Source of the DNA: Microbacteriaceae bacterium
Lineage (GTDB): Bacteria; Actinomycetota; Actinomycetes; Actinomycetales; Microbacteriaceae
NCBI GenBank assembly: GCA_027490915.1
Contig: JAIXXG010000017.1
Location: 1-52,191, forward strand
DNA: 52,191 nucleotides
Direction: 5' to 3'
Below are positions 7,929-15,263 of this stretch, one piece after another (position 1 is the first letter of the stretch; the number at the start of each line of letters is the position of its first letter). Both the position numbers and the translations under genes were made by a program. Below the pieces are notes generated by a model. That model did no database searches and was not told where the DNA came from. It worked only from the letters and a program-made list of their open reading frames with translations.

Positions 7929-8357
7929 ATGGTCATGGGATTCGGGGGAATCACCGAGCTGACGACCGACCAGTGCTGGAATCTGCTGCGCTCGACCGCC
8001 ATCGGGCGCATCGCCGCGAGCGCGGCCGGCCTCGTCGACATCTTCCCGATCAACTACGCGGTCGACGAGGCCGCCCGCACGGTGTACTTCCGCACAGCCC
8101 CGGGCACGAAGCTGCTCGAGCTCGCGATCAACGATCGCGTCGCCCTCGAGATCGACGGGCACGACGAGGTCGAGGCGTGGAGCGTGGTCGTCAAGGGGCG
8201 CGCCGAGCGGGTCGAGCGCCAGAGCGAGATGGATGCGGCGGAGCAGCTCGGCCTCGAGCCGTGGATCCCGACCCTCAAGTACCGATGGGTGCGCATCCGC
8301 CCCACAGAGATCGCCGGCCGACGTTTCGCTCTGGGGCCGGAGCCCTCGCGCGTCTAG
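7929..8357 (+). CDS. Pyridoxamine 5'-phosphate oxidase-fold protein (flavin-binding split-barrel)
   Basis: This 142-aa protein has the split-barrel pattern of actinobacterial PNPOx-like proteins: ECWNLLRSTAIGRIA-type start (here TDQCWNLLRSTAIGRIA, about 14-30), the strand FPINYAVDE near 43, and the FRTAPGTKLLELAINDRVALEID segment near 59-81. Members bind FMN, F420 or haem and are mostly uncharacterised; several belong to the mycobacterial dormancy regulon. The ATG at 7929 is preferred over an upstream TTG at 7905 because GAGAGGAG lies 7 bases before it. An upstream DosR-like box suggests induction under low oxygen or nitric oxide. Confidence 0.85.
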   Translation: MVMGFGGITELTTDQCWNLLRSTAIGRIAASAAGLVDIFPINYAVDEAARTVYFRTAPGTKLLELAINDRVALEIDGHDEVEAWSVVVKGRAERVERQSEMDAAEQLGLEPWIPTLKYRWVRIRPTEIAGRRFALGPEPSRV

Positions 8358-8414
8358 GCTGACGACGACACCACGCAATCGCGCGGTGACCACCCTCTGG
8401 AAAGCAGGAGAACC

Positions 8415-8993
8415 ATGGCCGACACGTCAGCCGCCCCCTCCCCCGTCGTGCTCGAGCGCGGCTTCGTCATCGCCTCCGCCATCTCCGCGATCGCCCTCGG
8501 TGTCGCGGCGCTCGTCTGGCCGGGCGCCACCCTCATCACCGTCGCCCTGCTCTTCGGCGCCTACCTCGTCGTGAGCGGCATCTTCCGCCTCGTCATCGCC
8601 TTCACGAGCGACTCGCTCAGCACGGGCGTGCGGTGGCTCGTGGGCATCCTCGGCGTGCTCATCATCATCGCGGGCATCATCGCCCTCAACAACCTCGCGC
8701 AGTCGCTGCTGGTGCTCGCCTTCGTGATCGGCTTCGGCTGGATCTTCGACGGCGTCGCCTCGATCGCGGGCGGCATCACCGGCCGCACGGCGCTGCCGCG
8801 CTGGCTCGCGATCGTGTCGGGCGTGATCTCGATCGTCGGTGGCATCGTGGTCTTCACGCTCCCGGGCCTCGCGATCGTCACCTTCCTGATCTTCGGCGGC
8901 TGGATCCTCATCGCCATCGGCGTCGCGACGCTCTTCACGCTGCCCCCGAAGAAGGAGAAGGCGGCCGCGCCCGCGGAGACCGCTGCGGCCTGA
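8415..8993 (+). CDS. HdeD family (DUF308) membrane protein
   Basis: This 192-aa protein contains six predicted membrane helices arranged as a repeated two-helix DUF308 unit: GVAALVWPGATLITVALLFGAYLVVSGIFRL near residues 32-62 and the later VVFTLPGLAIVTFLIFGGWIL near 147-167. E. coli HdeD is linked to acid resistance at high cell density; the actinobacterial role is not known. The start has a GCAGGAG ribosome-binding site. The tail is rich in Lys and Ala. Confidence 0.88.
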   Translation: MADTSAAPSPVVLERGFVIASAISAIALGVAALVWPGATLITVALLFGAYLVVSGIFRLVIAFTSDSLSTGVRWLVGILGVLIIIAGIIALNNLAQSLLVLAFVIGFGWIFDGVASIAGGITGRTALPRWLAIVSGVISIVGGIVVFTLPGLAIVTFLIFGGWILIAIGVATLFTLPPKKEKAAAPAETAAA

Positions 8994-9010
8994 TCCGCTG
9001 CGGCTCCGCA

Positions 9011-9030
9011 CGGACGGCACGAGCCGTCCG
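9011..9030. terminator. Bidirectional hairpin between convergent genes
   Basis: CGGACGGC (9011-9018) and GCCGTCCG (9023-9030) form a perfect 8-bp stem with a 4-base ACGA loop. It lies between the 3' ends of hdeD and the anti-sigma gene. No clear T-tract is present on either side. Confidence 0.65.
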
Positions 9031-9035
9031 ACGCG

Positions 9036-9824
9036 TCAGACCTCGAGGGCCCCACGCACGATGGAATCTCCGGAGTGCGTGGGGTCTCCGTCGAGGGGCT
9101 CCGCGCTGATGTCGACCACCGAGAACCGGTCGAGATCGACGGAGTCGGGCACGATGAACTCGCCGGACGCCCCCGTGAGGTAGCCGAGGCTGATGAGTCC
9201 GTCGACCTCCGGCGTCAGCAGCCAGACCTCGCGCACGACATCGCCCGCCACTTCGGCATCGAGCGCGACGCGCAACACCCGCTGCCCATCGCCGAGCTGC
9301 GCGAGCGTCGCCTCGCCGGTCGCGGCCGGCCACGACGGCAGCGCGTCGAGCGACGCGGCGGCGAGCACCTGGCCCGCGTCGCGCGGCGCCGCGGCTCCCC
9401 AGCCCAGCACGGCCCCGGTGATCAGCGCGGCTGCCGCCGCCGATGCGACGACGGCGGTGATGATGCGCGGGATGCCCCCACGACGCTCGCGACGAGCGGC
9501 GAGGTCGACGACCGGAGCGGGCGCGCTGCCGACCGTGGCGACCGACGGCACGCGAGCGGGCCGGCTCGGCGGCTCGAGCGCGGGGTCGAGGCCCAGCTCG
9601 CCGCGGATCGCGGGCCACACCCGCGGCGGCGCATCGGTGAGGGCGACCTCCCCGACCGCCGAGCGGGCGACGGTGATGGTCGAACGCAGGCCGTCGAGCT
9701 CGCGCCGGCACTCGGCGCAGGCGGTGATGTGCACCTCCGCCGCCGCGTCGACGGACTCTCCGAGCGCGACGAGCGCGAGGGTCTCGGCGTCGATGTGAGC
9801 GACGCGGTCACGTGGCTGATCCAC
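9036..9824 (-). CDS. Anti-sigma factor, RskA-like
   Basis: This 262-aa protein begins with a cytoplasmic zinc-anti-sigma motif (HITACAEC, about residues 32-39) followed by a single membrane helix at about 118-141 and an extracytoplasmic RskA-type C-terminal domain (GVLAA-like GQVLAAASLDALPSW, then WLLTPEVDGLISLGYL). It should hold the adjacent ECF sigma factor at the membrane until regulated proteolysis. The GTG start lies inside the sigma gene (17-bp overlap), so the two are made in linked amounts. The name RskA is used by analogy with mycobacteria. Confidence 0.9.
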   Translation of the reverse strand: MDQPRDRVAHIDAETLALVALGESVDAAAEVHITACAECRRELDGLRSTITVARSAVGEVALTDAPPRVWPAIRGELGLDPALEPPSRPARVPSVATVGSAPAPVVDLAARRERRGGIPRIITAVVASAAAAALITGAVLGWGAAAPRDAGQVLAAASLDALPSWPAATGEATLAQLGDGQRVLRVALDAEVAGDVVREVWLLTPEVDGLISLGYLTGASGEFIVPDSVDLDRFSVVDISAEPLDGDPTHSGDSIVRGALEV

Positions 9825-10368
9825 GGCTCACCTCCAATCGGCCCCGCAGCTTCGTGAGGCTGCGGCGGATGTGCGACTTCACGGTTCCGACCGGCATTCC
9901 GAGCCGCTCGGCGATCTGCAGGTGGGTGAGGTCGTCGAAGAATGCGAGCTGCACCACCTGGCGCTGCAGCGGCTCGAGGCGGGCCATCTCGTCGGCGATG
10001 AGAAGACGATCGGCGAGCTCGACCTCCGGCGCCGGAACCGCGTCGTCGCCGGTGATGGCGGCGACCTGCGCCGTGATGGTGCGCTCGCGGCTGCGGGCCT
10101 GGTGGGCGTCGGCGATCGAGTGGCGGGTGATGCCGACCAGCCAGGCCGAGAGACTGGCCCGCTGCGGGTCGTAGCGCTCGCGCCCCTGCCAGGCCGCGAC
10201 GAAGACCCGCTGGGTCACGTCCTCCGCATCGGTCGCGTCGCCGAGCGATCGCAGCGCGAGCGAGTAGACGAGGGCCGACCACTGGCCGTAGATCTCGGCC
10301 AGCGCGCGCTCGTCGCCGCGCACGAAGCGCTCGGCCAGCAGAGCGGCGTCGTCGACCGCTGTCGTCAT
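9808..10368 (-). CDS. ECF sigma factor, SigK-like
   Basis: This 186-aa protein has sigma region 2 (YGQWSALVYSLALRSLGDATDAEDVTQRVFVAAW, about 23-56) and region 4 with the helix-turn-helix LTHLQIAERLGMPVGTVKSHIRRSLTKLR (about 150-178). It directs RNA polymerase to stress or cell-surface promoters. ATG at 10368 follows a GAGGGGG ribosome-binding site; a longer start at 10446 would lack one. The pairing with an RskA-like anti-sigma factor and a following sortase and surface protein suggests control of an envelope component. Confidence 0.9.
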   Translation of the reverse strand: MTTAVDDAALLAERFVRGDERALAEIYGQWSALVYSLALRSLGDATDAEDVTQRVFVAAWQGRERYDPQRASLSAWLVGITRHSIADAHQARSRERTITAQVAAITGDDAVPAPEVELADRLLIADEMARLEPLQRQVVQLAFFDDLTHLQIAERLGMPVGTVKSHIRRSLTKLRGRLEVSRGSAT

Positions 10369-10442
10369 GTCCGCCCCCTCGAGCCGCGCCGGCCGACGGG
10401 CGCGGAGCGCGCCCGTCGGCGTCAGCGTAGCGGGTGAGCCTG

Positions 10443-11069
10443 TCATGACACCTTCTCGGCGGTGACGATGTAGTTGTCCTCGTAGCTGCCGACGGCGGGG
10501 TCGTACTCGCCGCCGCAGGTCACGAGCACCAGGCGAGGCGCACCGGCAGTGGAGAAGTACTCCCCCCATGGCACGACCTCCTTGCTGATCCGTTCGACCG
10601 TCACGACGCGGTAGGTGTGCCGCGCCCCCTCCTCGTCGACGATCTCGATCTGCGTGCCCGCAGCGACATCGCGCAGCTGCGAGAACGGACCGAGGCCCTC
10701 CCCCAGGGCATCGACGTGCGAGGCGATGACGGTCGCCCCGCTGTCGTCGGCAGGGGCCGAGGCGTATTCGTACCAGCCGGCGACGAACGGGCTGCGCGGC
10801 AGAGACATCTGTCCGCGCTCGTCGAGACCGTGGGCCTCGACGGGCATCGCCGACACGATGCCGGCGATGCTGATGGTGCGAGGAGCCGGTGTCGGCACGA
10901 GCTCGTCGAGCGAGATGCTCGCGCTCTCGAACGGCACCGCATCCTTCTGTGCTGTCACACCGATGCCCGGCGTGCCCGCGGACTTCTCCGCGGGCACGGC
11001 CGAGCATCCGGCGAGGAGCAGGAGGCCGGCGATGATCGCCGCCGACCCCCCGCTTCTACGATGGCGCAT
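10443..11069 (-). CDS. Class F-type sortase, lipoprotein-like N-terminus
   Basis: This 208-aa protein has a signal sequence with lipobox LLAGC (Cys about residue 22) and a sortase domain with the catalytic histidine in TVIASHVDA and the catalytic cysteine in LVTCGGEYD. Sortases cleave a C-terminal sorting motif and attach the protein to the envelope. Oddly, there is no arginine anywhere after the catalytic cysteine: the place where class F relatives often have YRDN reads SYEDN. It may be inactive, may use another residue, or the Arg may not be needed in this branch. It lies next to its likely substrate, the DUF4397 protein. Confidence 0.82.
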   Translation of the reverse strand: MRHRRSGGSAAIIAGLLLLAGCSAVPAEKSAGTPGIGVTAQKDAVPFESASISLDELVPTPAPRTISIAGIVSAMPVEAHGLDERGQMSLPRSPFVAGWYEYASAPADDSGATVIASHVDALGEGLGPFSQLRDVAAGTQIEIVDEEGARHTYRVVTVERISKEVVPWGEYFSTAGAPRLVLVTCGGEYDPAVGSYEDNYIVTAEKVS

Positions 11070-11076
11070 CGTGCGG

Positions 11077-11901
11077 TCAGCGACCGGCCGAGACCGTCGC
11101 CCGACGGGCGATCACGACAGCGCCAGCGATGAGGGCCAGCAGCAGAGCCCCCAGTCCGCCCACGAGCGCACCGTTCACGCCATCCTCGGCGGCGAGACCG
11201 GCCGAGCCGGCGGGAACGCCGTCGGGGCCCGCACCGAGGCCGGTGATCTCGAAGGCGACCACGCCGTAGGGCAGGTCGAGACCCGCGCCGAACGCGTGGA
11301 TGAAGTACGCCGTGCCGGCGTCGAAGGTCAGGTCGACCGGTCCGATCGCGTCCGTGCCGCCATCCGTGGTCTCGACCAGGATGTTGTAGGTGCCGGCCGG
11401 AACCTCGACGGCACCCTGCTGGCCCGACGTCACGCCGGTGAAGAGCGCGGTGCCGCCCGCGAGCACGTTGACCGCGGGAGCCTCGGCCGTGTGGCGCACG
11501 GTCACGCGGGTCTCACCAGCGGCCAGGCCCGACACGTCGTTCACGAACGGCGAGAGGGTGAGGTCACCGTCGGCGTTCGGGTGCGCGACCGCCGAGTACG
11601 AGGTGTTGGCGGCGAGCGTGACGTCCACCGGCCCGAGCAGCGAGGTCACGCCGTCGGAGGTGAAGATCTCGACCTGGTAGTCGCCCGCGGGAACATCGAC
11701 GAGCGGCGCGACGTCCTCCGGAGCGACATCCTGCAGCGTCACGTCCGCGGCGCCGGTGATGACGATGTCGACCGTCGCGCCCGGGAAGGCGTGCACGACC
11801 CACAGGTCGGCGGTGGTGCTGCTGAGAGCGTTCGCCGGAGCGGCGACGCCGGCGGCGGCGAGGGCGGCGACGCCCAGCCCCGCGAGAATGCGGTTGCGCA
11901 T
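11077..11901 (-). CDS. DUF4397 surface protein with C-terminal membrane anchor
   Basis: This 274-aa protein has a Sec signal peptide (about 1-26, cleavage after ANA), two tandem beta-rich modules of the DUF4397 kind (DLWVVHAFPGATVDIVITG near 32, and TRVTVRHTAEAPAVNVLAGG near 132), a flexible Gly/Ala linker, one membrane helix (about 246-266) and a basic tail ending ARRATVSAGR. The tail has the anchor-plus-positive-charge form of a sorting signal but no LPXTG; the best candidate is the VPAGSAG stretch. An AAGGAGG ribosome-binding site precedes the ATG. Its place beside a sortase suggests covalent display, which is inferred. Confidence 0.85.
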   Translation of the reverse strand: MRNRILAGLGVAALAAAGVAAPANALSSTTADLWVVHAFPGATVDIVITGAADVTLQDVAPEDVAPLVDVPAGDYQVEIFTSDGVTSLLGPVDVTLAANTSYSAVAHPNADGDLTLSPFVNDVSGLAAGETRVTVRHTAEAPAVNVLAGGTALFTGVTSGQQGAVEVPAGTYNILVETTDGGTDAIGPVDLTFDAGTAYFIHAFGAGLDLPYGVVAFEITGLGAGPDGVPAGSAGLAAEDGVNGALVGGLGALLLALIAGAVVIARRATVSAGR

Positions 11902-11953
11902 GGTTCCTCCTTGGTTGGTCTCCCGAGGGAGATCCCCTCTCGGGGTCGATCAG

Positions 11954-11982
11954 GCGGAAGTGCCTTCACTCACTACTTCCGC
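11954..11982. promoter_or_regulatory. Inverted repeat in upstream region of DUF4397 gene
   Basis: GCGGAAGT (11954-11961) and ACTTCCGC (11975-11982) are perfect 8-base arms with a 13-base spacer that contains a nested AGTG/CACT pair. The element lies about 53 to 81 bases before the start codon, where a promoter or operator is expected. No convincing ECF -35/-10 pair was recognised in the 179-base gap. Confidence 0.4.
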
Positions 11983-12080
11983 GCGGAGGCGCGCCGCGGA
12001 TGCGGCTGAGGCTGGCAGATCGCTGGGAGGAGACCGTGGTGACGCTGAGGTCACCGAGCGGTCGGGATGCGGAGCCGAGG

Positions 12081-12644
12081 TCAGCCGAGCACCGCGCTGA
12101 GCCCGCTGATGCTCACGAGCAGCCCGCCTACCCACAGCACGAGGTTCGCGCCGCCGACAGCCAGCCCGGCGATCGCGAGGCCCCGGCCGCGCGTGATGCC
12201 GTTGGCCGTCTCGCGCACGCCGCGGGCACCCAGGATGGCGCACATCGTGAGAGTGCCTGCATTGAGGACGAACACGAGCGCGAGCGCGAGCAGCACCGGT
12301 GCCCACGCGCCGTCCTGCCCCGCGTCGGTCCGCTCGACGGCCACCGAGCCCAGCTGCGCAGCCACGAGGTTGCCGAGCACCGAGATCGCGAGCGGGGCGA
12401 GCCCCGCGACGAACGCGAGCGTGGCAGCGCGGCTGCGGGCGGGCGGAGCGGCGATGCGGCCGGTGACGGGAACGCGGGCGGGCACCTCGGGCGCGGGCAG
12501 GACGGGCGCCGGCACCTCGGCGGCGACCAGCGGGGCGGCGAGCGGCTCGGGTGCCGCATCCACCGCGACCACCGGCGCACCGCACCGCGTGCAGAACCGC
12601 GCCCCGGCACGCAGCGGTGCCGCGCACGCGGTGCAGGGTGGCAT
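12081..12644 (-). CDS. Zinc-ribbon membrane protein (DUF4190-like)
   Basis: This 187-aa protein starts with a double-CXXC zinc ribbon (CTAC...CTRC, about residues 4-24), followed by an Ala/Pro-rich linker (about 28-75) and four predicted membrane helices. The paired-helix part with an R-G-R-G-LAIAGLAVG turn resembles the small DUF4190-type membrane module seen in many actinobacteria. The role is unknown. The ATG is preceded by TAGCCT and 7 bases, so it is probably leaderless. It is divergent from the next gene across a 13-bp inverted repeat. Confidence 0.7.
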   Translation of the reverse strand: MPPCTACAAPLRAGARFCTRCGAPVVAVDAAPEPLAAPLVAAEVPAPVLPAPEVPARVPVTGRIAAPPARSRAATLAFVAGLAPLAISVLGNLVAAQLGSVAVERTDAGQDGAWAPVLLALALVFVLNAGTLTMCAILGARGVRETANGITRGRGLAIAGLAVGGANLVLWVGGLLVSISGLSAVLG

Positions 12645-12707
12645 GGTCGTCAGGCTAGCAAGGGATTGACGGCCAGCCGGGGCCCGGCGCACACTGGAGG
12701 CAGATCA

Positions 12708-12758
12708 GCTCGCCGCCCAGGTGCGCAGGAGGCATCGCCCCGCCACTGGGCGGCGAGC
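12708..12758. repeat. 13-bp perfect inverted repeat between divergent genes
   Basis: GCTCGCCGCCCAG (12708-12720) pairs perfectly with CTGGGCGGCGAGC (12746-12758) across 25 bases. It lies between the starts of two divergent genes, not behind a stop codon, so a regulatory or structural role is more likely than termination. No second copy was noticed in the window. Confidence 0.5.
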
Positions 12759-12838
12759 CTGTCTCCGGGTCGTTCTCCGCGCCCGTCACGGCGGATGCGC
12801 CGCTGGCCCGGCCGCCCGCGGCATGCCAGCATGACGCT

Positions 12839-13903
12839 GTGGACCGCACGATCGACTACACGCCGCTCTTCTCCCCGGTCACCTCCACCGAGGTCGCCGA
12901 GTTCCAGCGCGCGACCCTCGCCGCCCGTCCGAACGCGAGCTCCGAGCAGGTGCAGCGCATCATCGGCGTCGTGCTCGGCGTCGTCATGGCCCTCGTCATC
13001 GGGGTATCGATGCTGACTCCCGCGGCGTTCGCGCTCGCGGCGCTCGCGAGCGGCGCTCTCGATCCGGTCGACGCCGTGATCCTGCTGTTCCCCGTGCTGA
13101 TCCTCGGGATCGGCGGTGCGCTCGTGGTGCGGTCGGTGCGCGCTCGGCGGTTCGACTGGGAGAAGCGTCTGCGCATGGCCCGCTTCGCCGAGGCCAACGG
13201 ACTCACCTACGCGTCGGTCAGCCCCGGCCCCTCCTACCCGGGCGCGATCTTCGGGCTCGGATCGAGCCGGCAGGTGAGCGACCACCTGCGCACCGGCGAT
13301 GGGCGGTACCTCGACTTCGGCAACTACCGCTACGTCACGGGCAGCGGCAAGAACCGCACGACCCACTCGTGGGGCTTCCTCGCGCTGCACCTCGACCGCG
13401 CGCTGCCGCACATGGTGCTCGACTCCCGCGCCAACAACGGGCTGCTCGGCTCGACCAACCTGCCGACGATCTTCTCGCGCGATCAGATCCTCTCGCTCGA
13501 GGGCGACTTCGACCGGTACTTCACGCTCTACTGCCCGCGGCAGTACGAGCGCGACGCGCTCTACGTCTTCACTCCCGATCTCATGGCCCTGCTCATCGAT
13601 GAGGCATCGCCGTACGACGTCGAGATCGTCGACCAGTGGATGTTCGTGTACAGCGCCCGCCCCTTCCCCCTCGCCGACGCCGCGACGTATCAGCGGCTGC
13701 TGCGCATCGTGAGCACGGTCGGCGCGAAAGCGCTGTCGCAGACCGACCGCTACGTCGATGAGCGGGTCGGTGCGTTCGCGCCCAACATCGTCGCGCCCCA
13801 GGGGCAGCGGCTGCGCCGAGGGGTCTCGGTGCTCGGCATCGTGCTCGTCGTCGGCTTCGTGGCCGCCTGGGTGCTGAGCATCATCACGTCGTTCGGCGAG
13901 TGA
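12839..13903 (+). CDS. Conserved membrane protein of unknown function (DUF3137-like)
   Basis: This 354-aa protein has two membrane helices near residues 40-62 and 65-92, a large soluble domain (about 110-310) and a third helix at the C-terminus (about 325-346). The soluble part includes YLDFGNYRYVTGSGKNRTTHSWGFLAL, the SLEGDFDRYFTLYCPRQYERDALYVFTPDLMALL block and DVEIVDQWMFVYS, features I associate with DUF3137-type or related actinobacterial membrane proteins. GTG is preceded by CAGCAT and 6 bases and no ribosome-binding site, hinting at a leaderless message. Function unknown. Confidence 0.7.
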   Translation: MDRTIDYTPLFSPVTSTEVAEFQRATLAARPNASSEQVQRIIGVVLGVVMALVIGVSMLTPAAFALAALASGALDPVDAVILLFPVLILGIGGALVVRSVRARRFDWEKRLRMARFAEANGLTYASVSPGPSYPGAIFGLGSSRQVSDHLRTGDGRYLDFGNYRYVTGSGKNRTTHSWGFLALHLDRALPHMVLDSRANNGLLGSTNLPTIFSRDQILSLEGDFDRYFTLYCPRQYERDALYVFTPDLMALLIDEASPYDVEIVDQWMFVYSARPFPLADAATYQRLLRIVSTVGAKALSQTDRYVDERVGAFAPNIVAPQGQRLRRGVSVLGIVLVVGFVAAWVLSIITSFGE

Positions 13904-13922
13904 GGCGCAGCGCCCGCGACGG

Positions 13923-15167
13923 TCAGGCGGGCGTGCCCCGCAGCGCGTGACGCGACGCGGCCACGCGCGCGAGCAGCTCGGCCTCGTCGGCCTGCGCACC
14001 GATCATGTCGCGGTCGCCGACGATGCGCTGACGCGCGTAGGCGAGCCGCGTCGCGTCGTGGATGAAGGCCTTCATCTGCGGCCGCAGCCCGTGCGTGCGC
14101 GCCCAGGCCATCGCGGTGCGGCGACCCGTCGGGCTCGAGAGCATCGCCACCTCGTCGGGGTGCAGCCAGCCGACAGCGGCGTACTCCGAGAGCCGCTCGA
14201 AGGTCACGCGGCGCTCCTGCTTGCGCAGCAGGCTGACGAGCCACACCGCCACGACGAACATCGGCACCTGCACGAGCAGGTAGTACCCGTAGAAGTCGTT
14301 CACGAAGAAGAGCGCGCCGTTCCAGAACGCGTGCAGCAGGATCGCCGGGATGCTGCCGATCGCGAACGCCACGACACCGCGGAACCAGCCGGGCCGCTGG
14401 GCCGCGTAGCCGATGGCGGCCCCGATGAACGCGGTGAACATCACGTGCGCGAACGGCGACATGATGCCGCGGATGAAGAAGACCTCGACGGGGGCCCCTC
14501 CCGAGACGAGCTCGTTGCCGAAGTAGAGGATGTTCTCGGTGAACGCGAACCCGCCCGCGACCCAGGCGCTGTAGACGATGCCGTCGACGGGGCCGTCGAA
14601 GTGCCGTCGCACGGCGAAGAACAGCAGCAGCACGCCGAGCCCCTTGCCGAGCTCCTCGACGATCGGTGCCTGGATGGCCGCCCCGAAGAACTCGGTGCCG
14701 AAGTCGCCGAGCCCCGCGGCCGCGATGACGTTCTGGATCTCGGCGTCGACGACGAGCGCGATCAGCACGCTGACGCCGGCACCCCACAGGAACGCGAACA
14801 CGAGGGCTCCGCGCGGTTCGGGCTCCCATCGATCGATCCAGCGGATGCCCCAGAACACGATGCCCAGCGGCACGAGCGCCATCAGCGCCCCGATGATGAC
14901 CCCGGCCGGCCCGAGCCCCACGAAGAGGTAGGCCAGTACGAAGAGCATCACGAGCGCCAGCACGATGAAACCGATCACCGCCGCGATGACCAGGCCGGCG
15001 TTCGAGCGGCGGGGCACGGCGGCGAGGCCGGGCTGCACGACCTGCGTGGTCTCGACGCGCACCGCCTCGGGCGCTGCGGCGGGGGCCGGGGCCGCCGCGA
15101 GCCCGCCGGCCGTGGCGCTGTAGTCGGGAGTGCTGCGGGGGCTCGAGGACGCGTCGGGGGCGGTCAT
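13923..15167 (-). CDS. PrsW family intramembrane metalloprotease
   Basis: This 414-aa protein has an Ala/Pro-rich cytoplasmic N-terminus (about 1-55), then eight or more membrane helices with the PrsW motifs: EE at residues 171-172 in IVEELGKG, the FTEN motif near 209-212, His241 in the SPFAH motif and His279 in ILLHAFWN. PrsW cleaves anti-sigma factors within the membrane in Bacillus. This makes it a candidate for releasing the RskA-like protein encoded 4 kb away, although that is speculative. ATG lies 6 bases after TACAGT (leaderless style). The C-terminal 100 residues are soluble. Confidence 0.9.
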   Translation of the reverse strand: MTAPDASSSPRSTPDYSATAGGLAAAPAPAAAPEAVRVETTQVVQPGLAAVPRRSNAGLVIAAVIGFIVLALVMLFVLAYLFVGLGPAGVIIGALMALVPLGIVFWGIRWIDRWEPEPRGALVFAFLWGAGVSVLIALVVDAEIQNVIAAAGLGDFGTEFFGAAIQAPIVEELGKGLGVLLLFFAVRRHFDGPVDGIVYSAWVAGGFAFTENILYFGNELVSGGAPVEVFFIRGIMSPFAHVMFTAFIGAAIGYAAQRPGWFRGVVAFAIGSIPAILLHAFWNGALFFVNDFYGYYLLVQVPMFVVAVWLVSLLRKQERRVTFERLSEYAAVGWLHPDEVAMLSSPTGRRTAMAWARTHGLRPQMKAFIHDATRLAYARQRIVGDRDMIGAQADEAELLARVAASRHALRGTPA

Positions 15168-15263
15168 GGGGAAACTGTAGCCGCGCGGCCCGCTCAGCGG
15201 CAGGGGCACGGCGATGGCCGAAAACCGCTGGTGCGAGCATCCCGCGCCTGCGACGCTGGAGGG

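Noticed and set aside
11077-11175. LPXTG sorting signal in the DUF4397 protein
   Set aside because: No LPXTG or close variant precedes the membrane anchor. VPAGSAG is only a weak candidate.
13947-15263. Long N-terminal extension of the Ada-AlkA frame
   Set aside because: The part before 15264 is antisense to PrsW and has shadow composition. The Ada domain starts right after the GTG at 15264.
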